This document shows, in pieces, positions 35,438 to 44,634 of a stretch of DNA of 64,000 nucleotides. The notes beneath the pieces were generated by a model. That model searched no databases. It was given only the letters and a program-made list of their open reading frames with translations, and was not told the origin of the DNA. Source of the DNA: Bacillus mesophilus (GTDB lineage Bacteria; Bacillota; Bacilli; Bacillales; SA4). The DNA lies in the NCBI RefSeq assembly GCF_011008845.1, contig NZ_JAAIWM010000003.1, positions 1 through 64,000 of the forward strand, written 5' to 3'. The translations under genes and the position numbers were made by a program. Each line of letters opens with the position of its first letter. The stretch's first letter is position 1.

Positions 35438-36658
35438 GTGACCATTATTCAAACTAAGAAAAAGAACCTTGTCATTATGTGGATCGCAAACTTTTTTGTA
35501 GCCGCAAGTGCAACCATGGTTCTTCCGTTTCTATCTCTTTATATTGGAACTTTTGGGGATTTCTCAGAAGAGTATGTTCAAAGATGGTCTGGTTTTGTGT
35601 TCAGTATAAGCTTTTTAACGGCACTTTTCTTTTCTCCATTATGGGGAAGGATAAGCGATAAGCATGGTTATAAAAGGATTTTAATGATCACAGGCTTCGG
35701 AATATCGATCAGTGTATTTTTTATGGGGTTTGTTCAATCTGTTGAACAGCTTTTTATATTACGATTATTAATGGGGATTGTGACTGGATTTATCCCTACT
35801 TCAATTGCCTTTATATCAGCACAAACATCAAAAGAATCGGCAGGTAAAACCTTAGCAACACTTCAAACTGGAACGGTCTCAGGTGCATTATTAGGCCCTT
35901 TATTAGGCGGTTTAATTGTTGACCTAGTTGGATTTCAATATACGTTTATGATCACGTCTTTCTTCATTTTTGGGGCAGCATTACTAGTGACATTTGGGGT
36001 AAAAGAAATAAAAAAAGAGAAAAAGAAAAACGAGAAAGTGTACTCAAGAAAAGAAGTTTTTCTTCAAATTGTTCAATCGCCCTTGCTATTTATGACCATG
36101 ATTGTTTCTTTAATCATCCAGGTTGCTAACTTTAGCATACAGCCTGTTCTCGCCTTATATGTAAATGAGTTAAATCACGGTGCTAATATAGCATTGCTAG
36201 CAGGTTTAGCTTTTTCCATTACCGGTTTAGGAAATTTACTAGCAACCAGACGTTGGGGGCAAATGGGCGATAAGATTGGCTATGAAAAAGTGCTAATCAT
36301 ATTACTGGTAATCTCAGCAGTTTTCTTTATACCACAGGCTTTCGTTACATCCTTATGGCAGCTCGTTATACTTCGGTTCTTCTTTGGAGTTGCTCTCGGG
36401 GGAATCATTCCATGTTTGACTGCTTATATTCGAGAGCTTTCACACTCATCAGTTCAGGGAGAGGTGCTTGGCTACAGTGTTAGCTTCCGCTTTCTCGGAA
36501 ACGTCATTGGTCCTTCACTAGGAGGGATTTTATCAGGATTTTTTGGCATCTCCAGTGTTTTTATTTTAACCGGTTCCCTATTTTTAGTGGCCGCATTCAT
36601 TTTATGGTTTATGGTTAAACGCGAAGAGCAAACGGCCCAACGAACATTGTCTGCTTAA
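35438..36658 (+). CDS. yuxJ: Major facilitator superfamily transporter
   Basis: A 406-residue, 12-helix MFS transporter of the drug-efflux type, with the loop 2-3 motif GRISDKHGYKR (about 70-80), its second-half echo RRWGQMGDKIGYEK, and motif C-like GALLGPLLGGLIVD (about 147-160). It resembles YuxJ of B. subtilis, also near kapB. The start is unclear: GTG 35438 has no good ribosome site, while AGAAGGTGA over it would suit an ATT at 35447; ATG 35477 is internal to the first helix. Substrate unknown. Confidence 0.8.
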   Translation: MTIIQTKKKNLVIMWIANFFVAASATMVLPFLSLYIGTFGDFSEEYVQRWSGFVFSISFLTALFFSPLWGRISDKHGYKRILMITGFGISISVFFMGFVQSVEQLFILRLLMGIVTGFIPTSIAFISAQTSKESAGKTLATLQTGTVSGALLGPLLGGLIVDLVGFQYTFMITSFFIFGAALLVTFGVKEIKKEKKKNEKVYSRKEVFLQIVQSPLLFMTMIVSLIIQVANFSIQPVLALYVNELNHGANIALLAGLAFSITGLGNLLATRRWGQMGDKIGYEKVLIILLVISAVFFIPQAFVTSLWQLVILRFFFGVALGGIIPCLTAYIRELSHSSVQGEVLGYSVSFRFLGNVIGPSLGGILSGFFGISSVFILTGSLFLVAAFILWFMVKREEQTAQRTLSA

Positions 36659-36659
36659 C

Positions 36660-36705
36660 TCAAAAAGCCTGTAATTACCTAGCGGTAGATACAGGCTTTT
36701 TCCTA
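36660..36705. terminator. Bidirectional terminator
   Basis: AAAAAGCCTGTA pairs with TACAGGCTTTTT between converging genes. Confidence 0.85.
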
Positions 36706-37089
36706 TTTTTTTAATTTAATTACAGCAACCGTACACCTAGAAACACTGATCAACTTTTCATCTTCATCCACAATTTTAATATCCCATACCATTGTTGATC
36801 TACCTTTATGTAAAATGGAGCCATGGGCAGTTACAACACCAGAGCTTTTTGATTTAATATGATTAGCATTGATCTCTAATCCCACACACCCTTCAGTTTG
36901 TTGGTCGACCAGGTGATATGATCCAACGCTAGCGACCGTCTCAGCAAGAGCTACAGATGCTCCTCCATGCAGTACTCCAAAAGGTTGATGTGTTCGCTCA
37001 TCTACTGGCATCGTTGCAATGACCTTACCTTCCTCAAGTAAGGTAACCTCAATTCCTAAGGAATCAAGCAATGTTTTTCTGTTTAACAT
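36703..37089 (-). CDS. yuxO: PaaI-type hotdog thioesterase
   Basis: A 128-residue hotdog-fold acyl-CoA thioesterase: HQPFGVLHGGASVALAETVAS (about 34-54) holds the typical HGG and active-site Glu, and EINANHIKS is the second block. It matches the YuxO type, in Bacilli a candidate 1,4-dihydroxy-2-naphthoyl-CoA hydrolase for menaquinone synthesis; that substrate is inference. Start ATG 37089; a TTG at 37101 lies directly on the GGAAGGAG site. Confidence 0.85.
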   Translation of the reverse strand: MLNRKTLLDSLGIEVTLLEEGKVIATMPVDERTHQPFGVLHGGASVALAETVASVGSYHLVDQQTEGCVGLEINANHIKSKSSGVVTAHGSILHKGRSTMVWDIKIVDEDEKLISVSRCTVAVIKLKK

Positions 37090-37241
37090 GTATTCATACA
37101 ACTCCTTCCCAGTATTTCTAACAATGGATTCTACATCTTAACTGGTAATCCTGCTTCATAATTATATTTTTCCAACTATAACCCTAACACATATGGACAA
37201 CATAATAAGGAATTCCAATACAATTTTAGGAGGGCTTACGA

Positions 37242-37415
37242 ATGGATATCCGCGAAGGGTTAGTACCGACTGTTTTAGGAACTGCAGTTACGGCTACAGG
37301 CTATGCCTTAAAGCAAAGTCACAGAGTAAGTCCAATGGTGTCGAATACTATTTTCGGCTTTGGTTTGGCACATGTTGTATTAGGTGCAATCGACCTAGTT
37401 GAGCACCGTCGATAG
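37242..37415 (+). CDS. Small hydrophobic protein, unknown function
   Basis: A 57-residue protein (starting MDIREGLVPTVLGTAVTATG, ending LVEHRR) from an ATG preceded by AGGAGGG. Two moderately hydrophobic stretches (about 7-23 and 32-52) suggest membrane association. A terminator follows the stop. It is too short for standard length cut-offs but has good translation signals. Confidence 0.65.
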   Translation: MDIREGLVPTVLGTAVTATGYALKQSHRVSPMVSNTIFGFGLAHVVLGAIDLVEHRR

Positions 37416-37431
37416 GAATTCACTGGCCAGT

Positions 37432-37470
37432 AAGCAAAAGCAAGCTTAATCAAATTAAGCTTGCTTTTTT
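37432..37470. terminator. Bidirectional terminator
   Basis: AAGCAAGCTTAAT pairs with ATTAAGCTTGCTT across CAA; A- and T-runs flank it. Confidence 0.85.
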
Positions 37471-39545
37471 AGTTTGTCTTCGATTGCATGGGCTGAAGAT
37501 GGTCTTGCAAAGTAAAATCCTTGTCCAAAATCACAATTATGATTTTTTAAGAATTCAACGTGCTGTCCATTCTCTATTCCTTCTGCAACGATTTGCATCT
37601 TTAAATTTTTTGCTAAGTCAATCATCGTCTTTAAGATAAAATCCTTGTTTGTCCCAATATCATTTACAAAGGTTTTATCTATTTTAATCTTATCTAAGGA
37701 TAAATCCCTTAATACACTTAGAGAAGAATAACCTGTTCCAAAATCATCTATTGCTATTTTCACACCAAGTTCTTTTAATTTATTTATAATGCTGATCGAT
37801 TCATTCGTGTTTTGCATAATTGATTCCGTTATTTCAATGGTTAGGTAGTGAGGTTCTAAACCCGTTTTTGTTAATACCTGCTCTACCGAACAAACAAAGT
37901 TTTCCTCCTGAAACTGCCTCATTGATACGTTTACGGATATATCTACCTTCTTATAACCTAAGTTATGCCATTGCTTTAGCTGCTGACAAGCTTGAAGCAT
38001 GACCCATTCTCCAATAGGGACAATCAAGCCTGTTTCCTCTGCTAATGGAATAAATTCAAGTGGAGATACTAATCCACGATTCGGACTTTCCCACCTAAGT
38101 AGAGCCTCTACTCCTGTCATCTCCCCATTCTCAAGGTTTACGATCGGCTGGTAATGCAGAAGAAATTCTTGATTTCTTAATGCCTTCCTTAGATTAATTT
38201 CCATAGAGACTGTATTACTTGCCGTCTTAATTTGTGTTGCCTCAAAAAATCTGTATCGATTTTTCCCTTTGCGTTTTGCTTCATACATTGATAAATCAGC
38301 ATTTCTCACCAAAGTATCAGAATCCTGCCCATCCTCTGGATACATACTAATTCCTATGCTTGGTGTAGAGAAAATCTCTTTACCTTCCAAATCAAACGGA
38401 AAAGTAAACCTCTCAATGATTTTCTTAGCAATTTCTTCAACCTCAGAACGACCCGTATCTTCTAGTAAAAGAATAAACTCATCTCCACCTTGTCTTGAAA
38501 CCATGCCCTTAGCTGAAAGAATATCAGATAACCTTTTAGCTGTTTCGATTAAAAGTAAGTCTCCATAGTAATGGCCTAATGTATCATTAATCAGCTTGAA
38601 CCGATCTAAATCAATAAAAAGTATTGATAACTTTGACGTAGTTCCCTGGTATAAGGAAAGAAGTTCTTCTAGCCTCTCATTTAGGTGATATCGGTTCGGT
38701 AATCCAGTTAATGAATCATGGAAAGCCATATAGTGGATTTTCTCTTCCGTCATTTTACTTTCAGTAACATCGACCTTTACCCCTTGAAATCCAATAACTC
38801 GATTTTGTTTATCTTTAATCGAAATGGCTCGGTCATTAATCCATCTGATTTGACCATTACCCGGACGAATAATTCTATATGTGTTAGAGGTTGGTTTGCC
38901 CTGCTCTAATATGTGTAAATGCTTTAAGGCTGAATCGACATCCTCTGGATGAATAATTTCCCACCATAAATTTGAATTTTCTTGGAAAGCAGTAGAAGGA
39001 ATTCCAAAGATTTCAGCTGAATTGGAGGAATAAATTGTGTCACCAGTAAGCATGTTAAAAGTCCAAATAATCATATCTACTGATTCAATAATTTGCTGAA
39101 AGTGCTGTCGATTCTTCGTTAATTCTATCTGCAAATGTTTATAATCTGTTACATCCGTAATAAAACCATATGTTTTAATGATATTATTTTGAGCATCCAT
39201 CAGCGGAGCTGCCTGGTCTCTAATCCATCGAATGGAACCATCTGGAAGGATAACCCGATATTCGTAATCAGTTGTCTCTCCTTTTAATAGTTGATTTTCA
39301 ATCTTCTCTATAACATCAAGGTCTTCTGGGTAAAAAAGTGTTTCCCAAAGTGTTGGATCTTCATTAAATTCTTCAGCAGATCGTTTATAAATGACTTCAA
39401 TTCCCTTTGAAACCTTTAAATGACCTGTAGTTAGATCTCTAATCCAAAAAGTAGAGAACTCATTGCCAATGATGTTTTCTATATTTGTTTCATTGTGCTC
39501 AATTTTAATCTCTGAGTTGGTATGGGTAATTTGGCTTGAGTTCAC
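37455..39545 (-). CDS. PAS-PAS-GGDEF-EAL cyclic di-GMP protein
   Basis: A 696-residue protein with two or more PAS domains (about 25-150 and 155-265, each ending in a PAC-like stretch such as TDVTDYKHLQ and VDVTESKMTEE), a GGDEF domain (about 275-435) with intact QGGDEF, and an EAL domain (about 450-696) with intact EALLRW and IDDFGTGYSSLS. Both active sites look complete, so it could make and degrade cyclic di-GMP depending on the PAS input. There is no membrane helix. Start GTG 39545. Monocistronic. Confidence 0.92.
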   Translation of the reverse strand: MNSSQITHTNSEIKIEHNETNIENIIGNEFSTFWIRDLTTGHLKVSKGIEVIYKRSAEEFNEDPTLWETLFYPEDLDVIEKIENQLLKGETTDYEYRVILPDGSIRWIRDQAAPLMDAQNNIIKTYGFITDVTDYKHLQIELTKNRQHFQQIIESVDMIIWTFNMLTGDTIYSSNSAEIFGIPSTAFQENSNLWWEIIHPEDVDSALKHLHILEQGKPTSNTYRIIRPGNGQIRWINDRAISIKDKQNRVIGFQGVKVDVTESKMTEEKIHYMAFHDSLTGLPNRYHLNERLEELLSLYQGTTSKLSILFIDLDRFKLINDTLGHYYGDLLLIETAKRLSDILSAKGMVSRQGGDEFILLLEDTGRSEVEEIAKKIIERFTFPFDLEGKEIFSTPSIGISMYPEDGQDSDTLVRNADLSMYEAKRKGKNRYRFFEATQIKTASNTVSMEINLRKALRNQEFLLHYQPIVNLENGEMTGVEALLRWESPNRGLVSPLEFIPLAEETGLIVPIGEWVMLQACQQLKQWHNLGYKKVDISVNVSMRQFQEENFVCSVEQVLTKTGLEPHYLTIEITESIMQNTNESISIINKLKELGVKIAIDDFGTGYSSLSVLRDLSLDKIKIDKTFVNDIGTNKDFILKTMIDLAKNLKMQIVAEGIENGQHVEFLKNHNCDFGQGFYFARPSSAHAIEDKLKKQA

Positions 39546-39750
39546 GAATCCACATCCTTAATCAATTCACTATATATGTAAGACATAATTCGACATTTCT
39601 TCTATTATCATACCACGTGAGCAGTTTTTTTACATAGGTGCGATAAGGATAATGCTGTTTTTATAGCATAAGAAGATGAGACTTCCCATTGAAAAATTAT
39701 AGGTTAGTTTTTTGCAAAAAATTAACCACAAAGTTTTACAACAGCTAACG

Positions 39751-39778
39751 AAAAAAAGAGACCTAATGTCCCTCTTTT
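39751..39778 (-). terminator. Probable terminator of the 39763-40347 gene
   Basis: On the minus strand AAGAG(GGAC) pairs with (GT)CTCTT, followed by a run of T; the stem is imperfect. Confidence 0.5.
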
Positions 39779-40347
39779 AAATACTCGTTTTTCAATAAAG
39801 AATAAACAACAGTATCATGAAACTGTTCTCCATCAAAATCTGTTTGTCTTATTTGTCCATCTTTGTGAAATCCATACTTTAGAAGTAACTGTTCAGAACC
39901 TCTATTTCCTGCAAAAATATCCCCAACAATTCGATTTAATCCGAGAGTAACAAATCCAAATTGTAGCAGGTGTTTCAGCATTTCACTCATAACACCTTTG
40001 TGCTGATGACTCTTTCCAATCACAACACCCATCTCCGTTTTTTGATGCCACATATTTAACTTATGAAAACGAAACATACCAATTAGTTCATGACTCTCTT
40101 TATGTATGATTACCCAAGGTATTTCTTTTTGCAAGGAAAAATTACGTAGGTTGTCTTGGATATTAACCTTAACATCAGCCACTGTCTGGACTGGATGAGG
40201 AGTAATGAACTTCATGGTTTCCTTATCAGATAAGATTGGAAACAAACGATCTGCATCTGTAATAGAAAGTCCCCTTATATAATAATTCTCTGTTACTATT
40301 TCGGGTGGTGCCGTAAACCATTCTTGTTTCTTTAAGGTCTTACTCAT
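39763..40347 (-). CDS. GNAT acetyltransferase (RimJ/RimL type)
   Basis: A 194-residue acetyltransferase of the RimJ/RimL group, which acetylates protein N-termini or small amines: YIRGLSITDADRLFPILSDKE (split at about 22-42), the acetyl-CoA loop VIGKSHQHKGVMSEML (about 128-143) and LGLNRIVGDIFAGNRGSEQLLLKYGF in pieces (about 153-178). Start ATG follows GGGGTAAG. Substrate unknown. Confidence 0.85.
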   Translation of the reverse strand: MSKTLKKQEWFTAPPEIVTENYYIRGLSITDADRLFPILSDKETMKFITPHPVQTVADVKVNIQDNLRNFSLQKEIPWVIIHKESHELIGMFRFHKLNMWHQKTEMGVVIGKSHQHKGVMSEMLKHLLQFGFVTLGLNRIVGDIFAGNRGSEQLLLKYGFHKDGQIRQTDFDGEQFHDTVVYSLLKNEYLKEGH

Positions 40348-40397
40348 CTTACTTACCCCACCTTTTTTTTGCTAGTATGTCATATGCTACACTCTGT

Positions 40398-40658
40398 TTA
40401 TTGTAGAGCACGGCCCTGATCTTCCTTTTTTATATAAATATCATATTGTGTGTAATCTTCAAATGTATCTCGATTTCTATATGCCCCTAGAGGAGTTTTG
40501 GTTTTATAGATAATACCGGCACTTTGTAATCTGTTAATCACTTGGAAATAATTCTGATAACCAAATGTAGTGGTGTACAACACCCAGTTTCTATTTAAAT
40601 ATGAACTGGTTAGAAAAAAAAGTCCTACTATTGCAGCCACTATAAAAATAATAGTCAT
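40398..40658 (-). CDS. Small membrane-anchored protein, unknown function
   Basis: An 86-residue protein with one N-terminal helix (about 2-20) and a hydrophilic cytoplasmic part (LQSAGIIYKTKTPLGAYRN, then DTFEDYTQYDIYIKKED) that looks like a small ferredoxin-like fold of the kind used to bind or sense. GGAAGGTG precedes the ATG. I do not recognise the family with certainty. Confidence 0.65.
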   Translation of the reverse strand: MTIIFIVAAIVGLFFLTSSYLNRNWVLYTTTFGYQNYFQVINRLQSAGIIYKTKTPLGAYRNRDTFEDYTQYDIYIKKEDQGRALQ

Positions 40659-40732
40659 GAAATCACACCTTCCTCTATTCTATATATACGGCTGAGAGGT
40701 AAATATGTTTCACTTTAAACATGAATCTTGGC

Positions 40733-40766
40733 AAAAAGAGGCTGCCTTTGCGACAACCTCTTCTTA
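40733..40766 (-). terminator. Terminator of the 40764-41726 gene
   Basis: On the minus strand AGAGGTTGTC pairs with GGCAGCCTCT (two G-U pairs) and is followed by TTTT. Confidence 0.75.
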
Positions 40767-41726
40767 AATCCTATTAAACACAACCTGATCATTTTGAAGA
40801 TATTTATTTAGAAATTCAATAACGCGTTCCTCGTATTTTTCCTTTTGATGCTTATAGTTTCGGATATGTCCACCTTTTTTAGTAATCCATATCTCAGCAT
40901 TCGGGGCATTGCTGAAAATAAGTTCACTTTGCTTATAAGAAATGGCCCCATCTTTCGTACTGTGTATAAGCATTAGACCTTTATTCTCGTAAAGTCTAGC
41001 TGCAACATACGGCTTAATCCCTGAAAGGTTTAGGTCAATAAATACATTTTCAGCTATATTGACCATATATTCCCCTACCTGACTTGGTAATCCTGTCCAA
41101 TATGTGAAGCTCTGTTTTGTATATGTCTCTAGATCAGCAAATGGACTATCAGCAATTACCGCCTTAATGTCATCTGACTCACTTCCAACAATAATAGAAG
41201 TCGATGCACCCATTGACCATCCAAGCAACCCAATCTCATGGATATCCTTTTCATGCTTTACATAATGAATGGCAGAGAGCAGGTCCGTTTTCTCTTTCAT
41301 TCCGATGGTTGTACGTAATCCGCCAGATTCACCACTGTTACGAAAATCATACATAAATACATGAAACCCTTCCATTGAAAGTCGTTTGGCTAACTTTAAG
41401 GTTTCAATCGGCATTCTTTCACGGTTATCACCATAGCTATGTGAGAAAATAACAGCTTTTTGTGTTATATAGTCTTTACGTGAACTTGGAATCCACCAAC
41501 CCTTAAGCTGAACATCGTCATATCTATTAGAGAAGGTAACATCCTCGTATTCTAATTCATACGCCGTAGGGAGGTTAATGATTGCTAATTTAATAGGGCT
41601 CATTACCTTGTATCCTACATAAACAGATGCTCCTGTAATGGCAATGATAAAAAACAAGAGTAACAAAACAGTATTTAAGAGTAGCTGCTTAAATTGCTGA
41701 GGTTTTATAACAATTAAGACTCTCAT
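40764..41726 (-). CDS. Membrane-anchored alpha/beta hydrolase
   Basis: A 320-residue protein with one N-terminal membrane helix (about 14-38) and an alpha/beta hydrolase domain. The nucleophile elbow is GLLGWSMGAS (about 167-176), preceded by FSHSYGDNRE (oxyanion region) and YDFRNSGESGG. The acid is probably D in HSTKDGAI and the histidine that in KKGGHIRNYKH. Such 'bem46-like' hydrolases are common in bacilli; substrates unknown. Confidence 0.82.
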   Translation of the reverse strand: MRVLIVIKPQQFKQLLLNTVLLLLFFIIAITGASVYVGYKVMSPIKLAIINLPTAYELEYEDVTFSNRYDDVQLKGWWIPSSRKDYITQKAVIFSHSYGDNRERMPIETLKLAKRLSMEGFHVFMYDFRNSGESGGLRTTIGMKEKTDLLSAIHYVKHEKDIHEIGLLGWSMGASTSIIVGSESDDIKAVIADSPFADLETYTKQSFTYWTGLPSQVGEYMVNIAENVFIDLNLSGIKPYVAARLYENKGLMLIHSTKDGAISYKQSELIFSNAPNAEIWITKKGGHIRNYKHQKEKYEERVIEFLNKYLQNDQVVFNRI

Positions 41727-41813
41727 TGATGATCACCACTTTATTTATAGTACTTCTATCATAGTTTATTTTATCTATGAATGGTGTGTGAAAAATAAGG
41801 AAATATCGATTAG

Positions 41814-41846
41814 AAAAGCGCAAGCGCCCTGTTTAGCCTCAGACAT
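41814..41846. repeat. Fragment of family A repeat (left end)
   Basis: AAAAGCGCAAGCGCCCTGTTTAGCC matches the left end of the family A elements; the right arm is missing. The rest of 41727-41956 holds no gene. Confidence 0.5.
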
Positions 41847-41956
41847 AGTGAGAATCTATTATTAAAACTCCTTCTTTTATCCTATGTAAACGGGCTTGTT
41901 CAACTTTACCGATAGTTAGGTATTGTACATAAGCTATATAGAAAGGAGGAATAGCC

Positions 41957-42142
41957 ATGAATCCCTTAATCTTCTTATTTCTAGCTGCTATTTTTGCTGG
42001 ATTTGCACTTATCAAACTACCTTTAGCTGGTACAGCATTATATAGCTTACAGCCAATTGTTATCTTAGTTGGAATCGTCGTTATCTTAGTATTTGCATTT
42101 GTTATCATTTTTAAAGCCTTTAAAGCACTGTTTCAGAAGTAG
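41957..42142 (+). CDS. Small two-helix membrane protein
   Basis: A 61-residue, almost wholly hydrophobic protein with two helices (about 2-22 and 30-54) and a basic end (FKAFKALFQK). AAAGGAGGAA precedes the ATG and a terminator follows. Function unknown. Confidence 0.7.
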   Translation: MNPLIFLFLAAIFAGFALIKLPLAGTALYSLQPIVILVGIVVILVFAFVIIFKAFKALFQK

Positions 42143-42153
42143 TTTTTAATTAT

Positions 42154-42186
42154 TGAAGGACTGTCTATCATGACAGTCCTCTTCTC
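42154..42186. terminator. Bidirectional terminator
   Basis: AGGACTGTC pairs with GACAGTCCT between converging genes. Confidence 0.75.
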
Positions 42187-42794
42187 TTATCTAGATTGGC
42201 CTTCATTATTACGGCTACTTGCTTTGATTGAGAAGAAGATAACTTTTCTAGATTCTCAATGATACGTTTCTGACGCTCTTCTGAGTGATTCTGACTCATT
42301 TTCATCTTGCCTTCTACTCTTTTAATAGTAAGCTTAAACCCTACAATCCCTCTTTTAAGGCCTTCAATAAATCCCATATTGTCTGGGTTTATACTGTAAG
42401 GACTTGAAGGCTCTTCAAATTCCTTTGTCATTTCTCCTAAATTCTCCAAGAGCTCCAGGTCATCATTTACTAATTGAATGGTACCGTAAACGTGTACAGC
42501 TATATAATTCCATGTAGGAACGGCTTGATCCGTTTCATACCAAGATGGTGAAATATAGGCATGAGGTCCGTTAAAGATTGCAAGTACCTCTTGATTTTCG
42601 ATGTCCTGCCACTGACCATTCGAACGTGCAAAGTGACCGGTTAATATTCTTTTTTCTGAATCTAAGACTAATGGCAAATGTGTTGCTGTTGGTTCTCCTT
42701 GATGCTGAGAAATTAACGTAGCAAAGCTATTACTCTTTATGAAGTCAAAACTGGATACCTCATCTTCTATTTTATAATGTTTGGGAATATACAT
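42168..42794 (-). CDS. paiB: FMN-binding PaiB-family protein
   Basis: A 208-residue Pai[12 protein letters not shown] at the start, [11 protein letters not shown] (about 35-45), [17 protein letters not shown] (about 71-87) and the [13 protein letters not shown] block (about 92-104) of the split-barrel flavin-binding fold. In B. subtilis PaiB, encoded with the acetyltransferase PaiA, affects protease production and sporulation; no paiA is adjacent here. Confidence 0.9.
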   Translation of the reverse strand: MYIPKHYKIEDEVSSFDFIKSNSFATLISQHQGEPTATHLPLVLDSEKRILTGHFARSNGQWQDIENQEVLAIFNGPHAYISPSWYETDQAVPTWNYIAVHVYGTIQLVNDDLELLENLGEMTKEFEEPSSPYSINPDNMGFIEGLKRGIVGFKLTIKRVEGKMKMSQNHSEERQKRIIENLEKLSSSQSKQVAVIMKANLDKRRGLS

Positions 42795-42825
42795 CTTCTC
42801 TCCACTCCCGTTAGGCTTTTATCTT

Positions 42826-43425
42826 TTAATCCCATGTAAAGCGTTGCTCTTTCCAAGGGTCGCCGTACATATGATAGCCATTCTTTTCCCAAAAGCCTGG
42901 CTGTTCCTCCTTAACTAGTTCAATGCCTCTAACCCACTTTGCACTTTTCCAGAAATAGAGATGAGGAATAACAACTCGTAGCGGATATCCATGTTCTGGG
43001 CTTAGGGGCTCTCCGTTATGTGAATGTGCTAGCATACTTGTATCACGCATAAAATCTTGAATGGGAACATTGGTACTCCAGCCTTCCTCTGCATGAATCA
43101 TTACATATTTCGCTTCTGGAAGGACACCAGACTTTTTAAGGAGAACCTTTGTTGAAAAGCCCTCCCATTGATTATCTAACTTGGACCAACCGGTTACACA
43201 ATGAATATCATTTGTTGTTTTAATAGCTGCTAGCTCCTGAAGCTCTTTAAACGTATATGTAACTGGTTGTTCAACAAGACCATAGATTTTCAGGTCCCAA
43301 TCTGATAAATCCTTTTTATAATAAGGTACATTACCATGGTGTAACACTGGAAATGTAGTGGTTACATTTTGATTAGGTGGTACTCTTGTTTGATCATGTT
43401 GATTTTTTGGTTTTCCAAAGTACAT
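42826..43425 (-). CDS. yuiH: Sulfite-oxidase-type molybdopterin protein
   Basis: A 199-residue protein of the sulfite oxidase/YedY-like fold, matching YuiH. The molybdenum-ligating cysteine is in DIHCVTGWSKLDNQWEG (about 73-89). HAEEGWSTNVPIQD, GEPLSPEHGYPLRVVIPHLYFWKSAKWV complete the cofactor site (in pieces, about 108-165). No signal peptide, so cytoplasmic. No partner heme protein is adjacent and the substrate is unknown. It lies just downstream of the yhfS-type thiolase. Confidence 0.9.
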   Translation of the reverse strand: MYFGKPKNQHDQTRVPPNQNVTTTFPVLHHGNVPYYKKDLSDWDLKIYGLVEQPVTYTFKELQELAAIKTTNDIHCVTGWSKLDNQWEGFSTKVLLKKSGVLPEAKYVMIHAEEGWSTNVPIQDFMRDTSMLAHSHNGEPLSPEHGYPLRVVIPHLYFWKSAKWVRGIELVKEEQPGFWEKNGYHMYGDPWKEQRFTWD

Positions 43426-43486
43426 ATAAACATCCTTTCATCAGCAGAGAGTACGATTTAGATAGTTTGAATGAAGTCCTATTTAT

Positions 43487-44629
43487 TTATACTCTTTCTA
43501 TTAATGTTGCCACACCTAAACCACCACCAATACCTAGTGTTGCGAGTCCTCTCTTTTTCTGGAGATTGGTTAGCTCCGCACAGAGTCTGGTTATTAAGAT
43601 TGCCCCAGACGCTCCGTATGGATGTCCAAGCGCAATAGCCCCGCCGCCAACATTAACGATTTCTTCCGGTATGTTAAGCTGTCGTAATGAAGCAAGGACT
43701 TGAGAGGCAAAAGCTTCATTAAATTCTACTAAATCAAGATCCTGTACGGTAAGATGATTTCTACTAAGTAGTTTGTTGACAGCCGGCACTGGTCCAATAC
43801 CTAGTAAAGTTGGATCCACCCCAGCACTAGTAGAATCAATAAACTGTGCAATCGGTTTGATTCCAAATTCCTGACACTTTTCCTCTGACATTAACAACAC
43901 AACAGCAGCCCCGTCGTTAATAGGACAAGCATTTCCAGCAGTCACCGAACCATCCTTCTTAAACACTGGTCGCAGTCTTCCAAGCCGTTCAGGACTCGTT
44001 TTGTCCCGTGGACACTCGTCTTCAACTATTCCATTAATGGCTACGATTTCATTATTAAACCTGCCTGACTGCTGAGATTGGATAGCCTTCTTTTGGCTTC
44101 TATCTGCAAATATGTCTTGATCTGCACGTGAAATAGTAAATGCCTCCGCTACATTTTCAGCTGCAATCCCCATGTCTGGATCACCAATCTCATCAGGTGA
44201 AAACCTGGCTCTAGAATAAATGCGTGGAGATTCTACCGTATAAATGGAAGAAGGTTTCTCCATTTTCCATGGAGCTAAGCTAGTACTCTCTACTCCTCCA
44301 GCAAGGTAGATATGACCTGCTCCCGCTTGAATATGTCTAGCTGCCATGTTAATCGCTTCTAATCCAGATCCACATTGTCTATCAATGGTTACACCTGGGA
44401 TTTCATAAGGAAGCCCTGCAGTCAGTGCGGCGAGCCTAGCAAGGTTTCCACCAGGACCAATGGTATTTCCAAGGATAACTTCATCAATTTCTTGGCCCGG
44501 AAGTTTCAACTCATCTATGATGTTTTTTATGACAGCTGCAGCTAACTTCTCGGGTGAAATGTTTTTTAACACTCCTCCTACTCTTCCAATCGGCGTTCTC
44601 TTTGCTGTTACAATCATCACTTTTCTCAT
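43487..44629 (-). CDS. yhfS: Thiolase (acetyl-CoA C-acyltransferase)
   Basis: A 380-residue thiolase: nucleophile in DRQCGSGLEAIN (about 82-93), VEFNEAFASQ with the catalytic His-region and the C-terminal ALGHPYGASGA and GIGGGLG active-site loops. It lies directly after an acyl-CoA ligase gene, the order of yhfT-yhfS in B. subtilis. I chose ATG 44629 (AAGGAAGTG upstream); an in-frame GTG at 44638 would overlap the ligase by 4 bases. It probably shortens or condenses acyl-CoA, perhaps for biotin precursor supply given bioY next door (inference). Confidence 0.88.
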   Translation of the reverse strand: MRKVMIVTAKRTPIGRVGGVLKNISPEKLAAAVIKNIIDELKLPGQEIDEVILGNTIGPGGNLARLAALTAGLPYEIPGVTIDRQCGSGLEAINMAARHIQAGAGHIYLAGGVESTSLAPWKMEKPSSIYTVESPRIYSRARFSPDEIGDPDMGIAAENVAEAFTISRADQDIFADRSQKKAIQSQQSGRFNNEIVAINGIVEDECPRDKTSPERLGRLRPVFKKDGSVTAGNACPINDGAAVVLLMSEEKCQEFGIKPIAQFIDSTSAGVDPTLLGIGPVPAVNKLLSRNHLTVQDLDLVEFNEAFASQVLASLRQLNIPEEIVNVGGGAIALGHPYGASGAILITRLCAELTNLQKKRGLATLGIGGGLGVATLIERV

Positions 44630-44634
44630 GTTTT

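Noticed and set aside
37193..37402. 69-codon + strand open frame
   Set aside because: The frame starting at ATG 37242, with AGGAGGG, gives a more protein-like product; this is its shadow.
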